Shown here: positions 1 to 7,631 of the stretch, in pieces
Position numbering within the stretch: position 1 is the stretch's first letter
How the letters are laid out: every line of letters starts with the position of its first letter
Origin: Pseudacidovorax sp. NFM-22
GTDB taxonomy: Bacteria; Pseudomonadota; Gammaproteobacteria; Burkholderiales; Burkholderiaceae_C
Length of the DNA: 64,000 nucleotides
Direction: 5' to 3'
NCBI RefSeq assembly: GCF_021401245.1
Contig: NZ_JACBFY010000008.1
Span: 62,001-126,000, forward strand
The notes under the pieces: generated by a model
Database searches by the model: none
Told to the model about the DNA's origin: nothing
The model's input: the letters and a program-made list of their open reading frames with translations, nothing else
Position numbers and translations under genes: made by a program

Positions 1-34
1 TGGCGGCCTAGCATCGCCGCCTGCACTGCACGCC

Positions 35-1447
35 ATGTCCGCTGTCTTTTCTCCCTTTGCTCCCAACGATCCTTCCGGTGACCGCCAGGTGGCGCAGCTG
101 CGCGTGCCGCCGAACTCGGTGGAAGCCGAATCCAGCGTGCTGGGCGGCCTGCTGCTCGACAACAGCGCCTGGGACCGCGTGGGCGACCTGCTCACCGACG
201 GCGACTTCTACCGCCACGAGCACAAGCTGATCTTTGCTGCCGTCGGCCAGCTGATCAACGGCAACAAGCCGGCCGACGTCATCACGGTGCACGAGCACCT
301 GCAGAACCTCGGCCAGTCCGAGGAGACGGGTGGCCTGGCCTACCTCAACTCGCTGGCGCAGTTCGTGCCGAGCGCGAGCAACATCCGCCGCTACGCCGAG
401 ATCGTGCGCGAGCGGGCGGTGCTTCGAAAGCTGATCTCCGCCGCCGACGAGATCTCCACCGCGGCCTTCAATCCGCAGGGCAAGGCCGTGGACAAGATCC
501 TGGACGAGGCCGAGCAGAAGATCTTCAACATCGGCGAAGAGGGCGCGCGCAACAAGCAGGGCTTCCACAGCATGGACTCGCTGGTGGTCGAGCTGCTGGA
601 CCGCGTGACCGAGATGGCCGACAACCCCAACGACATCACGGGGGTGCCGACCGGCTTCTACGACTTCGACCGCATGACCTCGGGCATGCAGGCTGGCGAC
701 ATGATCGTGCTGGCGGCGCGGCCGTCCATGGGCAAGACCTCGCTGGCCATCAACATCGCCGAGCACGTGGCGCTCAACGAGGGCCTGCCGGTGGCGGTGT
801 TCTCGATGGAAATGGGTGCCGCTCAGCTGGCCATCCGTATCGTGGGCTCCATCGGCCGCATCGACCAGGGGCACCTGCGCACCGGCAAGCTGACCGACGA
901 GGAATGGCCGCGCCTGACCGAGGCCATCGAGAAGCTGCGCAACATCTCGCTGCACATTGATGAGACGCCGGGCCTGACCACCAGCGAGCTGCGCGCCAAT
1001 GCGCGGCGGCTGGCGCGCCAGTGCGGCCAGCTGGGCCTGATCGTGGTCGACTACCTGCAGCTGATGAGCGTCTCGGGCGGCATGGCCGACGAGAACCGCG
1101 CGACGGCGGTGGGCGAAATTTCCCGCGGCCTCAAGATGCTGGCCAAGGAGCTCAAGTGCCCGGTGATCGCGCTGTCGCAGCTGTCGCGCGGCGTGGAAAG
1201 CCGCACCGACAAGCGCCCGATGATGAGCGACCTGCGCGAATCGGGCGCCATCGAGCAGGATGCGGACGTGATCATGTTCATCTACCGCGACGACTACTAC
1301 AACAAGGACTCCAAGGAGCCGGGCGTCGCCGAAGTGATCATCGCCAAGCAGCGGAACGGCCCGACCGGCACGGTGAAGCTGGCCTTCCTGAAGCCGTTGA
1401 CCAAGTTCGAGAACCTGGCAGGCGGCTTCGGGGGCGATGACTTCTGA
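35..1447 (+). CDS. dnaB: Replicative DNA helicase DnaB
   Basis: This is the hexameric 5'-3' helicase that unwinds DNA at the replication fork and binds primase. The 470-residue product has the usual length. An N-terminal DnaB domain (about residues 22-125) is followed by the RecA-like ATPase with Walker A ARPSMGKT near residue 228, Walker B LIVVDYLQ near 335, and a conserved DLRESGAIEQDAD stretch. ATG 35 is the first start giving a normal N-terminus; no clear Shine-Dalgarno is visible. In related genomes dnaB follows rpsF-priB-rpsR-rplI, which would lie just outside the window. Identification is secure. Confidence 0.97.
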   Translation: MSAVFSPFAPNDPSGDRQVAQLRVPPNSVEAESSVLGGLLLDNSAWDRVGDLLTDGDFYRHEHKLIFAAVGQLINGNKPADVITVHEHLQNLGQSEETGGLAYLNSLAQFVPSASNIRRYAEIVRERAVLRKLISAADEISTAAFNPQGKAVDKILDEAEQKIFNIGEEGARNKQGFHSMDSLVVELLDRVTEMADNPNDITGVPTGFYDFDRMTSGMQAGDMIVLAARPSMGKTSLAINIAEHVALNEGLPVAVFSMEMGAAQLAIRIVGSIGRIDQGHLRTGKLTDEEWPRLTEAIEKLRNISLHIDETPGLTTSELRANARRLARQCGQLGLIVVDYLQLMSVSGGMADENRATAVGEISRGLKMLAKELKCPVIALSQLSRGVESRTDKRPMMSDLRESGAIEQDADVIMFIYRDDYYNKDSKEPGVAEVIIAKQRNGPTGTVKLAFLKPLTKFENLAGGFGGDDF

Positions 1448-1587
1448 GTAGGAGCGACCGCCGACCCGCTGGTGAATGCACCGCGGCGGGAGGCCGGCGT
1501 GGCTGGGGGCGCTCCCGATGCTGCATGTGCGGTGCGCCGTCGTGGCAATCCGCACGCTCTGTTTCTTGAACGTCGCCGGTCGGCCGC

Positions 1588-2289
1588 TCAGATGCTGCGG
1601 TCGTCCGCGCAGTTGGCTTCGATCCGGCGGCGCAGGTCGGCCAGTGTGCGACCGGGCTCGTCCCTGAAGCCTTCCTCCAGCATGCGCGCATCGCGGATCC
1701 GGTCCATGCGGAAGGCGCGGAAGTCCTGCCTCAGCTCGCACCAGGCGGCCAGCGTCCAGACCTTGCCCCAATAGAAGCAGCCCAGCGGACGCACCTGGCG
1801 CTCGCTGGGCTTGCCGCCCTCGTCGCGATAGTCGAGCCAGAGCTTGCGGCGCGCCTGCACTGCCTCGCGCAGGGTGCGCAGGTGGACGCGGGTCGCGTCG
1901 TCCAGGGCGATGGCGGGCGCGTACAGCGCCAGCGACTCGGCGGCCGCGCGCGCCGTTGGCGGCAGCACCGACAGGATCTTGCCCAGCGCGCCGTCGATGT
2001 TGTCGCCCAGCGCCGGATCGACCCAGCTTTGCGCCAGCCGTGCCGCAGCCACCAGCGCCCGGGCCTCGTCCTGCGTGAACATCAGCGGCGGCAGGTCGAA
2101 ACCCTGGCCTAGCCGGTAGCCGATGCCGGCTTCGCCCTCGAGTGGCACGCCCTGGCGCTGCAGGTCGGCGATGTCGCGGTAGACGGTACGCTCCGACACC
2201 TCCAGCCGCCCGGCCAGGAAGGCGGCCGTGGTGAGCCGCCGGCCGCGGATCAGCTGGACGATCTGGAACAGGCGGTCGGCACGGCGCAT
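1588..2289 (-). CDS. YafY-type transcriptional regulator (HTH plus WYL domain)
   Basis: A 233-residue regulator with an N-terminal DeoR-like winged helix (about residues 1-60, beginning MRRADRLFQIVQLI) and a WYL-type ligand-sensing domain (about 130-215; WTLAAWCELRQDFRAFRMDR). It is the third gene of a minus-strand set: VOC protein, EVE protein, then this regulator 12 bp further on. WYL regulators of this type commonly control a neighbouring VOC gene, so it probably binds the palindrome at 3229-3258 and controls its own operon; that is inference. The effector is unknown. Confidence 0.88.
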   Translation of the reverse strand: MRRADRLFQIVQLIRGRRLTTAAFLAGRLEVSERTVYRDIADLQRQGVPLEGEAGIGYRLGQGFDLPPLMFTQDEARALVAAARLAQSWVDPALGDNIDGALGKILSVLPPTARAAAESLALYAPAIALDDATRVHLRTLREAVQARRKLWLDYRDEGGKPSERQVRPLGCFYWGKVWTLAAWCELRQDFRAFRMDRIRDARMLEEGFRDEPGRTLADLRRRIEANCADDRSI

Positions 2290-2301
2290 GGGGGAAACGG
2301 A

Positions 2302-2805
2302 TCAGGCGGGATCGGCGATGGGAAGGCGGGCCTGCATGGCGGCGGCGATGCGGCGCATGTCGTCCGCGCTGATCTCGAACAGGCCGAAGCGCAGCTTATA
2401 GCCCCATCCGCGGCGGTCTCGGGTGAAGTCCAACTGGTCCACCAAGCCGGCGATCGGCACCTCGCAGGCCTCGGCGTAGTGCATGTCGCGCCGCCATGGC
2501 ACGAAGCCGCCGCCCATGTCGGCCTGGTAGGGCGCGGACGCGGCGACCGTGCCGACCGAGACGAAGGCCTGCAGCCGGTCGCGCGCGCCAAAGTGCTCGG
2601 AGGGCGCGTAGTAGGCTACGCAGTCGCCCGTCGCCAGGCGCCGCAGCGGCGCGCCGTGGCCATGGCACACCTGCATGAAGCCGGCGGGCCGGTGATCGCG
2701 GCCCAGGCGGGCATGTTCGGCGCTGGCCACGGCGATCCAGTGGCGGGCCGGCCGGGCGGACGCGCTGCACGGCGGCATGAGCAGGCCGAAAGGTGGGGGC
2801 GGCAT
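2302..2805 (-). CDS. EVE domain-containing protein
   Basis: A 167-residue protein whose body from about residue 22 (RHWIAVASAEHARLGR, then GDCVAYYAP, and a C-terminal YKLRFGLFEIS) matches the EVE (PUA-like) family, small soluble proteins whose relatives bind modified bases in DNA or RNA. Known EVE proteins are about 145 residues and start near the RHWI motif, so the first 20 residues are an extension. ATG 2805 is 4 bp from the preceding VOC stop; an in-frame ATG at 2778 is an equally good start. Cellular role unknown. Confidence 0.82.
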   Translation of the reverse strand: MPPPPFGLLMPPCSASARPARHWIAVASAEHARLGRDHRPAGFMQVCHGHGAPLRRLATGDCVAYYAPSEHFGARDRLQAFVSVGTVAASAPYQADMGGGFVPWRRDMHYAEACEVPIAGLVDQLDFTRDRRGWGYKLRFGLFEISADDMRRIAAAMQARLPIADPA

Positions 2806-2809
2806 GGCG

Positions 2810-3181
2810 TCAGTCCAGGGCATGCAGGCCGACCACATTGCCCTCGGGGTCGCGCACCAGGGCGAAGTAGCCGATGCCGGGCGCGATGAGCGTGCGCGGC
2901 GCGACGACCTGGCCACCGGCGGCCACGGCACGGTCGAGGGCCCCCTGCACGCCCGGCTCGCAGTCGAGGTAGACGACGGTGCCGCCCTCGGCCGGGCGGT
3001 GGCCCTCGCGGCGCACGAGACAGCCGCCGGCGCCGGGCTTGTCGTGGTCGAACACGGCCATGATGTCGCCGCCCACGTCCTCGGTGCCGCGCATCGCGCG
3101 GTCGAGCATGCGTTCGTAGAAGCGCTGGGCAGCAGCAAGGTCGGTGACGGGGATCTCGAACCAGGTATTGGCATTGCGCAT
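2810..3181 (-). CDS. VOC family (glyoxalase-like) protein
   Basis: A 123-residue single VOC domain (N-terminal NTWFEIPVTDLAAAQRFYE; C-terminal YFALVRDPEGNVVGLHALD) typical of small cytoplasmic glyoxalase/bleomycin-resistance-fold proteins. The ligand histidine expected at the N-terminus is absent (phenylalanine in WFEIP), so metal-dependent lyase activity is doubtful. It has a good ribosome site (AAGGAG 7 bases before ATG 3181). It is the first gene of the VOC-EVE-WYL operon and has a 12-bp-arm palindrome 48 bp upstream. Substrate unknown. Confidence 0.88.
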   Translation of the reverse strand: MRNANTWFEIPVTDLAAAQRFYERMLDRAMRGTEDVGGDIMAVFDHDKPGAGGCLVRREGHRPAEGGTVVYLDCEPGVQGALDRAVAAGGQVVAPRTLIAPGIGYFALVRDPEGNVVGLHALD

Positions 3182-3228
3182 GGAAAGCTCCTTCCGGTGG
3201 TGTTGAACAGGAGCGTGATGCTGCGCCG

Positions 3229-3258
3229 GGCCTCCTGACAGCGTGTTGTCAGGAGGCC
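3229..3258. promoter_or_regulatory. Palindromic operator candidate upstream of the VOC-EVE-WYL operon
   Basis: A perfect inverted repeat: GGCCTCCTGACA, 6-nt spacer GCGTGT, then TGTCAGGAGGCC. It lies 48 bp before the VOC start codon and beyond the phoH terminator. No T-run follows on either strand, so it is not an intrinsic terminator. The TGACA-N6-TGTCA core looks like a dimeric regulator site; the WYL regulator encoded in the operon is the obvious candidate binder (inference). Confidence 0.7.
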
Positions 3259-3293
3259 GGCGGCGGTCCGCATTCGGCCTTCGATCGCCCAGG

Positions 3294-3327
3294 AAAAAGC
3301 CCGCGCGGCCTGGCGGCGGCGCGGGCT
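3294..3327 (-). terminator. Intrinsic terminator of the PIN-PhoH gene
   Basis: Read on the minus strand, AGCCCGCGC and GCGCGGGCT form a perfect 9-bp stem around a 12-nt loop, followed by TTTTT. It begins 29 bp after the stop codon at 3356. Confidence 0.85.
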
Positions 3328-3355
3328 GACGGCGATGCGAGCGTCTACGGCCGCG

Positions 3356-5092
3356 TCAGAGCACGTCGCTGGCGAAGTCGGCCAGCCGCGAGCGCTCGCC
3401 GCGCGCCAGCGTGATGTGGCCGCTGTGCGGCCAGCCCTTGAAGCGGTCGACCGCGAAGGTGAGGCCCGACGAGCCCTCGGTGAGGTAGGGCGTGTCGATC
3501 TGCGCCAGGTTGCCCATGCAGATGATCTTGGTGCCCGGGCCGGCGCGGGTGATCAGCGTCTTCATCTGCTTGGGCGTCAGGTTCTGTGCCTCGTCGATGA
3601 TCACGTACTTGTTGAGGAAGGTGCGGCCGCGCATGAAGTTCATGCTCTTGATCTTGATCTTGGAGCGGATCAGTTCGTTGGTGGCTGCGCGGCCCCATTC
3701 GCCGGCGCCGCCGTTGTCGCCCTTGGCCAGGAACTCCAGGTTGTCGTCGAGTGCGCCCATCCAGGGGCCCATCTTCTCTTCCTCGGTGCCGGGCAGGAAG
3801 CCGATGTCCTCGCCCACGCTCACGGTGGCGCGGGTCATGATGATCTCGGTGTAGCGACGGTCGTCGAGCACCTGCGTCAGGCCCGAGGCCAGGGCCATCA
3901 GCGTCTTGCCGGTGCCGGCGGTGCCGGTCAGCGTGACGAAGTCGATGTCCGGGTCCATGAGCAGGTTCATGGCGAAGTTCTGCTCGCGGTTGCGCGTGGT
4001 CACGCCCCAGACGGCGTTCTTGCCCGAGCTGTAGTCCTTCAGCGTCTTGAGCACCGCGGTCTTGTCGCGCACCTCGGTCACGCGGGCGTACATGCTCGGC
4101 TCGCCGGGGGCTTCGAAGTAGACGAACTGGTTGATGTACAGGCTGGGCACCATCGGGCCGGTGACGCGGTAGAAGGTGCTGCTGCCCGACTGCCAGCTTT
4201 CCACCGCCTTGCTCTGGCGCGTCCAGAAGTCGGGCGGCAGCGCGAGCGAGCCGGAATACAGCAGGTCGCCGTCCTCGAGTGCCTTGTCGTTCTGGTAGTC
4301 GTCGGCGGCCAGGCCCAGGGCGCGCGCCTTGACGCGCATGTTGATGTCCTTGGACACCAGCACCACCTCGCGTCGGTCGGCGCCCTTGTTCTTTTCGTGG
4401 AGCGCGCGCAGGGCCTGCACCACCCCCAGGATCTGGTTGTCCGCCTTGCCCTGGGGCAGGCTGGTGGGCAACTGGTAATCGAGCGGCTGGGTCTGGAAGA
4501 ACAGCCGGCCACCCGCTTCCTTGTGGCCGGTGGTGTCGAGCTTGAGCCCTTCGCCCATGTCGGCGCCCTGCGCGCCCGCCAGGGCGTCGAGCGTGCGGCT
4601 GGCCTGGCGGCCGTTGCGCGCGACTTCGGTCGTGCCTTTCTTGTGGCCGTCCAGTTCCTCCAGCACGATCATCGGCAGGTAGATGTCGTGCTCCTCGAAG
4701 CGGAACAGGCAGGTCGGGTCGTGCAGCAGCACGTTGGTGTCGAGCACGAACAGGCGCTTGGGGCCGGTCTTCTTCACGCTGCGCTTGCGGCGATCCTGGG
4801 CCGGCTCCTCGGCGGCACGGCTGGCCAGCGGTGCCGGGGGCAGCGGGGCGACGACTGGCTCCGCCTGGCGGACCGTGATCGGCGCCGCGACGGGCGCGAG
4901 CGCCACGGCTGGCGAGGCACCGCCTGCATCGGGCAACTGGCGGTCGTCGAACAGCGTGGGGGATTCTTTCCGCGCGTCCGTCTGCCGTTCAGCCGAAGTA
5001 CGGCGCGCCTTGGGGGCGGCGCGCGCCGGTGCGTCGAGCGCTTCCGGCGAAAGCAGGGCTGCACGCTTGGTCGGGGCGGGGGGCAGGGGCAT
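3356..5092 (-). CDS. PIN domain-PhoH family ATPase
   Basis: A 578-residue protein combining a low-complexity Ala/Pro-rich N-terminus (about 1-130), a PIN nuclease domain (about 135-270; KRLFVLDTNVLLHDP with acidic residues, then ELDGHKKG) and a C-terminal PhoH ATPase (about 340-575; Walker A GTAGTGKT, Walker B VIIDEAQNLTP). PIN-PhoH (PhoH2-type) proteins are proposed RNA helicase/nucleases; the physiological role here is unproven. I prefer ATG 5092 over the ORF's first ATG at 5125 because MPLPPAP begins the protein in a more typical way. It is monocistronic, with its own terminator at 3294-3327. Despite the name, PhoH proteins are not reliably phosphate-regulated. Confidence 0.9.
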   Translation of the reverse strand: MPLPPAPTKRAALLSPEALDAPARAAPKARRTSAERQTDARKESPTLFDDRQLPDAGGASPAVALAPVAAPITVRQAEPVVAPLPPAPLASRAAEEPAQDRRKRSVKKTGPKRLFVLDTNVLLHDPTCLFRFEEHDIYLPMIVLEELDGHKKGTTEVARNGRQASRTLDALAGAQGADMGEGLKLDTTGHKEAGGRLFFQTQPLDYQLPTSLPQGKADNQILGVVQALRALHEKNKGADRREVVLVSKDINMRVKARALGLAADDYQNDKALEDGDLLYSGSLALPPDFWTRQSKAVESWQSGSSTFYRVTGPMVPSLYINQFVYFEAPGEPSMYARVTEVRDKTAVLKTLKDYSSGKNAVWGVTTRNREQNFAMNLLMDPDIDFVTLTGTAGTGKTLMALASGLTQVLDDRRYTEIIMTRATVSVGEDIGFLPGTEEEKMGPWMGALDDNLEFLAKGDNGGAGEWGRAATNELIRSKIKIKSMNFMRGRTFLNKYVIIDEAQNLTPKQMKTLITRAGPGTKIICMGNLAQIDTPYLTEGSSGLTFAVDRFKGWPHSGHITLARGERSRLADFASDVL

Positions 5093-5146
5093 GGAGGAAC
5101 AGGCTCGCTGAAAAGTCGCGCGCAAAGGCGCAGGGGCCGAAAAACG

Positions 5147-5174
5147 AAAAAGCCGCCTGGAGACCAGGGCGGCT
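5147..5174 (-). terminator. Intrinsic terminator downstream of bcp
   Basis: On the minus strand a GC-rich stem (AGCCGCCCTGG / CCAGGCGGCT with a bulged base and a TCT loop) is followed by TTTTT. It lies about 110 bp after the bcp stop codon and just upstream of the PhoH gene start, so it separates the two transcripts. Confidence 0.7.
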
Positions 5175-5285
5175 TCTTTCGGGGGATGCTGTCGTCGGGC
5201 TCAACGGCATGGGGCCATTATGCACACCGACCGGGCTCCCTCTCGTGACGGACAGCGCCGCTTGGCGATGAACGCCACCAGGGCG

Positions 5286-5762
5286 TCAGGTGGCCTTCTT
5301 GAGCGCCTTGACTTCCTTGAGGACCTCGTCCACATGGCCGGGCACCTTGAGTCCGCGCCATTCGGCCTTGAGCACGCCGTCGGGGCCGATCAGGAAGGTG
5401 CTGCGCTCGATGCCCTTGACCTTCTTGCCGTACATGATCTTGTTCTTGACCACGCCGAACATGTGGCACATCTTTTCTTCGGTGTCGGCGATCAGTTCGA
5501 AGGGCAGCTCGAGCTTGGCCTTGAACTCGTCATGGGACTTCATGTTGTCGCGCGACACCCCGAAGACCACCGCGCCGGCCTTCACGAAATCCTTGTAGTG
5601 GTCGCGGAACTGCATGGCCTCGGTGGTGCAGCCGGGCGTGTTGTCCTTGGGGTAGAAGTACAGCACGACGGTCTGGCCGAGGTGGGACGTGTTCGAGACC
5701 TTGATTCCGCCGGTGGCGCTGGCATCGAATTCGGGAATGGGTTTGTTGACAACGATCGCCAT
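5286..5762 (-). CDS. bcp: Thiol peroxidase Bcp/PrxQ (peroxiredoxin)
   Basis: A 158-residue peroxiredoxin that would reduce hydrogen and organic peroxides using thioredoxin. The peroxidatic site is NTPGCTTEAMQFRD: the catalytic cysteine is present, but the resolving cysteine found five residues later in E. coli Bcp is methionine here. Another cysteine in MCHMFGV, aligned with the third E. coli Bcp cysteine, could serve instead. The N-terminal MAIVVNKPIPEF fits ATG 5762, with GGAG 11 bases upstream; a longer reading frame upstream is spurious. Overlapping inverted repeats lie about 60-90 bp upstream. Confidence 0.94.
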   Translation of the reverse strand: MAIVVNKPIPEFDASATGGIKVSNTSHLGQTVVLYFYPKDNTPGCTTEAMQFRDHYKDFVKAGAVVFGVSRDNMKSHDEFKAKLELPFELIADTEEKMCHMFGVVKNKIMYGKKVKGIERSTFLIGPDGVLKAEWRGLKVPGHVDEVLKEVKALKKAT

Positions 5763-5822
5763 GAAACTTGTAATCTCCGCTCTGGGTTCCCGAGAAATGA
5801 CGCGAAACCGGGATCCCTTGAT

Positions 5823-5849
5823 GCAACGTGGTTGCGTTCCACGACGCAA
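5823..5849. promoter_or_regulatory. Overlapping inverted repeats upstream of bcp
   Basis: Three overlapping palindromes occur in 27 bp: GCAAC-GTG-GTTGC, CGTGG-TTGCGTT-CCACG and TTGCGT-TCCACG-ACGCAA. They sit 61-87 bp before the bcp start in a 153-bp spacer. This could be an operator or an alternating RNA hairpin; no regulator can be assigned from the sequence. Confidence 0.4.
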
Positions 5850-5915
5850 GCATGTGCAAATTCTTCGAGGGAACGCGGTCCGGTCTGCAACCGCCGATTT
5901 TATCCCGATTGCCAA

Positions 5916-6302
5916 TCAGCGGATAGCCGTCCGTGCTTCCAAAAGGAGGGCGGCGACCACATGGCGCCCTTCGCCGGCCAGGATGTTGTAGGTGCGGCAG
6001 GCGGCGGCGGTGTCCATGGTCTCCACCCCGGTGCCCGCCGCGATCAGCGGGGCAAGCCATGCAGGCTTGGGAAAACGGATCCGCTCCCCGCTGCCGAAGA
6101 TCACCACCTCCGCCTTCAACGCGGCCAGCTGTGCGAAGTGCGCGGGCGTCAGCGCCTCGAACCGGTCGCAGGGCCAGTCGAAACGCTCGTCGCGCGAGCC
6201 GACAACCACGCTCGCATCCACCCGCTGACCATTGATGGCCACCCATCCAGGCCCCGTCGCGGTAACGGTCTGGACGTCGTGTTTGTCGGGCTGGAGCTTC
6301 AT
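5916..6302 (-). CDS. Mth938-like domain (DUF498) protein
   Basis: A 128-residue protein of the Mth938/NDUFAF3-like fold (NGQRVDASVVVGSR near residue 24, EVVIFGSGERIRFP in the middle, and MDTAAACRTYNILAGEGRHVVAALL near the C-terminus, quoted in part). Bacterial members have no firmly established function; the eukaryotic relative assists complex I assembly. It lies upstream of bcp on the same strand with a 153-bp gap, so the two are probably separate units. It diverges from alaA with only about 68 bp between starts, which must hold both promoters. Confidence 0.85.
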   Translation of the reverse strand: MKLQPDKHDVQTVTATGPGWVAINGQRVDASVVVGSRDERFDWPCDRFEALTPAHFAQLAALKAEVVIFGSGERIRFPKPAWLAPLIAAGTGVETMDTAAACRTYNILAGEGRHVVAALLLEARTAIR

Positions 6303-6370
6303 CGGGAGGGGGCTTTCATCTGTGTTCCAATTGTAGGTTTCCCCTTTTGGCGGCGCCCCTCGGAGGGACT

Positions 6371-7594
6371 TTGAAAGCGATCAAGAAATCGGCCAAGCTG
6401 GCCCATGTGCTGTACGACATCCGCGGTCCCATCATGGACGCGGCCAAGCAGATGGAGGAAGAGGGCCAGAAGATCATCAAGCTGAACATCGGCAACCTCG
6501 CGCCCTTCGGCTTCGATGCGCCCGAAGAGGTGCAGCAGGACATGATCCGCCACCTGCCGGCGTCGGCGGGCTACTCCGACAGCAAGGGCATCTTCGCCGC
6601 GCGCAAGGCGGTGATGCACTACACCCAGCAGCAGGGCATCGCCGGCGTCACGCTCGAGGACATCTACCTGGGCAACGGTGCCAGCGAACTGATCGCCATG
6701 GCCACCAACGCGCTGCTGGACGACGGCGACGAACTTCTGCTGCCCGCGCCCGACTATCCGCTGTGGACCGCCGTCACCAGCCTGTCGGGGGGCAAGCCGG
6801 TGCACTACCTGTGCGACGAGGCCAACCAGTGGATGCCCGACCTGGACGACATCCGCGCCAAGATCACGCCGCGCACCAAGGGCATCGTGGTGATCAACCC
6901 CAACAATCCCACGGGCGTGGTCTACAGCGACGCGCTGCTCAAGGGCCTGGTTGAGATCGCCCGCGAGCACGAGCTGGTTCTGCTGGCCGACGAGGTCTAC
7001 GACAAGGTGCTGTACGACGGCGTCAAGCACACGGCGCTGGGCAGCCTGTCGACCGACGTGCTGACGCTGACCTTCAACTCGCTGTCCAAGAGCTACCGCT
7101 CCTGCGGCTACCGCGCGGGCTGGATGGTGGTGTCGGGCGACAAGCGCGCCGCCAGCGACTACATCGAAGGCCTGAACATGCTGGCCAACATGAAGCTGTG
7201 CTCCAACGTGCCGGGCCAGTGGGCCATCCAGACAGCGCTGGGCGGCTACCAGAGCATCAACGAGCTGGTCGGCCCCGGCGGCCGGCTGCGCCGCCAGCGC
7301 GACCTGGCCTACGACCTGATCACCTCGATCCCCGGCGTGAGCTGCGTCAAGCCGCAGGCGGCGCTGTACATGTTCCCGCGGCTCGACCCCAAGGTCTATC
7401 CCATCGCGGACGACCGGCAGTTCTTCCTCGAACTGCTCAAGGAAACCCGCGTGATGCTGGTGCAGGGCACCGGCTTCAATTTCCCCGACCAGCAGCACTT
7501 CCGCATCGTCTTCCTGCCGCACGAGGACGACCTGCGCGAGGCCATCGCCCGCATCGAACGCTTCCTTGCGCGCTACCGCCAGCGCCACGCCTGA
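6371..7594 (+). CDS. alaA: Alanine aminotransferase AlaA-type (PLP-dependent)
   Basis: A class I aminotransferase that makes alanine from pyruvate and glutamate. The product (407 residues) follows E. coli AlaA almost end to end: IRGPIMDAAKQMEEEG, NPNNPTGVVYS, and the PLP lysine K240 in SLSKSYR. No ATG fits the N-terminus. A TTG at 6371 gives MKAIKKSAKL, collinear with AlaA MSPIEKSSKL, and GGAGGG lies 3 bases before it; a second TTG at 6347 is possible. It starts the alaA-hom-thrC-mobB-moeA-moaD plus-strand run. Confidence 0.93.
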   Translation: MKAIKKSAKLAHVLYDIRGPIMDAAKQMEEEGQKIIKLNIGNLAPFGFDAPEEVQQDMIRHLPASAGYSDSKGIFAARKAVMHYTQQQGIAGVTLEDIYLGNGASELIAMATNALLDDGDELLLPAPDYPLWTAVTSLSGGKPVHYLCDEANQWMPDLDDIRAKITPRTKGIVVINPNNPTGVVYSDALLKGLVEIAREHELVLLADEVYDKVLYDGVKHTALGSLSTDVLTLTFNSLSKSYRSCGYRAGWMVVSGDKRAASDYIEGLNMLANMKLCSNVPGQWAIQTALGGYQSINELVGPGGRLRRQRDLAYDLITSIPGVSCVKPQAALYMFPRLDPKVYPIADDRQFFLELLKETRVMLVQGTGFNFPDQQHFRIVFLPHEDDLREAIARIERFLARYRQRHA

Positions 7595-7631
7595 TTCCCG
7601 AGCATCCCGATTGACTGACGAGTGATCCGCT

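Noticed and set aside
1-11. Possible tail of rplI (ends GCG GCC TAG)
   Set aside because: Only three codons are present; gene order suggests rplI but the sequence cannot support it.
8-1771. 587-residue minus-strand open frame over dnaB
   Set aside because: It is antisense to dnaB, His/Gln/Arg-rich and has no family features: a shadow of high G+C codon bias.
3229-3258. Palindrome as a terminator of PhoH
   Set aside because: No T-run follows on the minus strand, and a better terminator at 3294-3327 comes first.
3335-5248. 637-residue plus-strand frame opposite PIN-PhoH
   Set aside because: Low-complexity Ala/Gly/Val/His content with no domain; the opposite strand encodes a clear ATPase.
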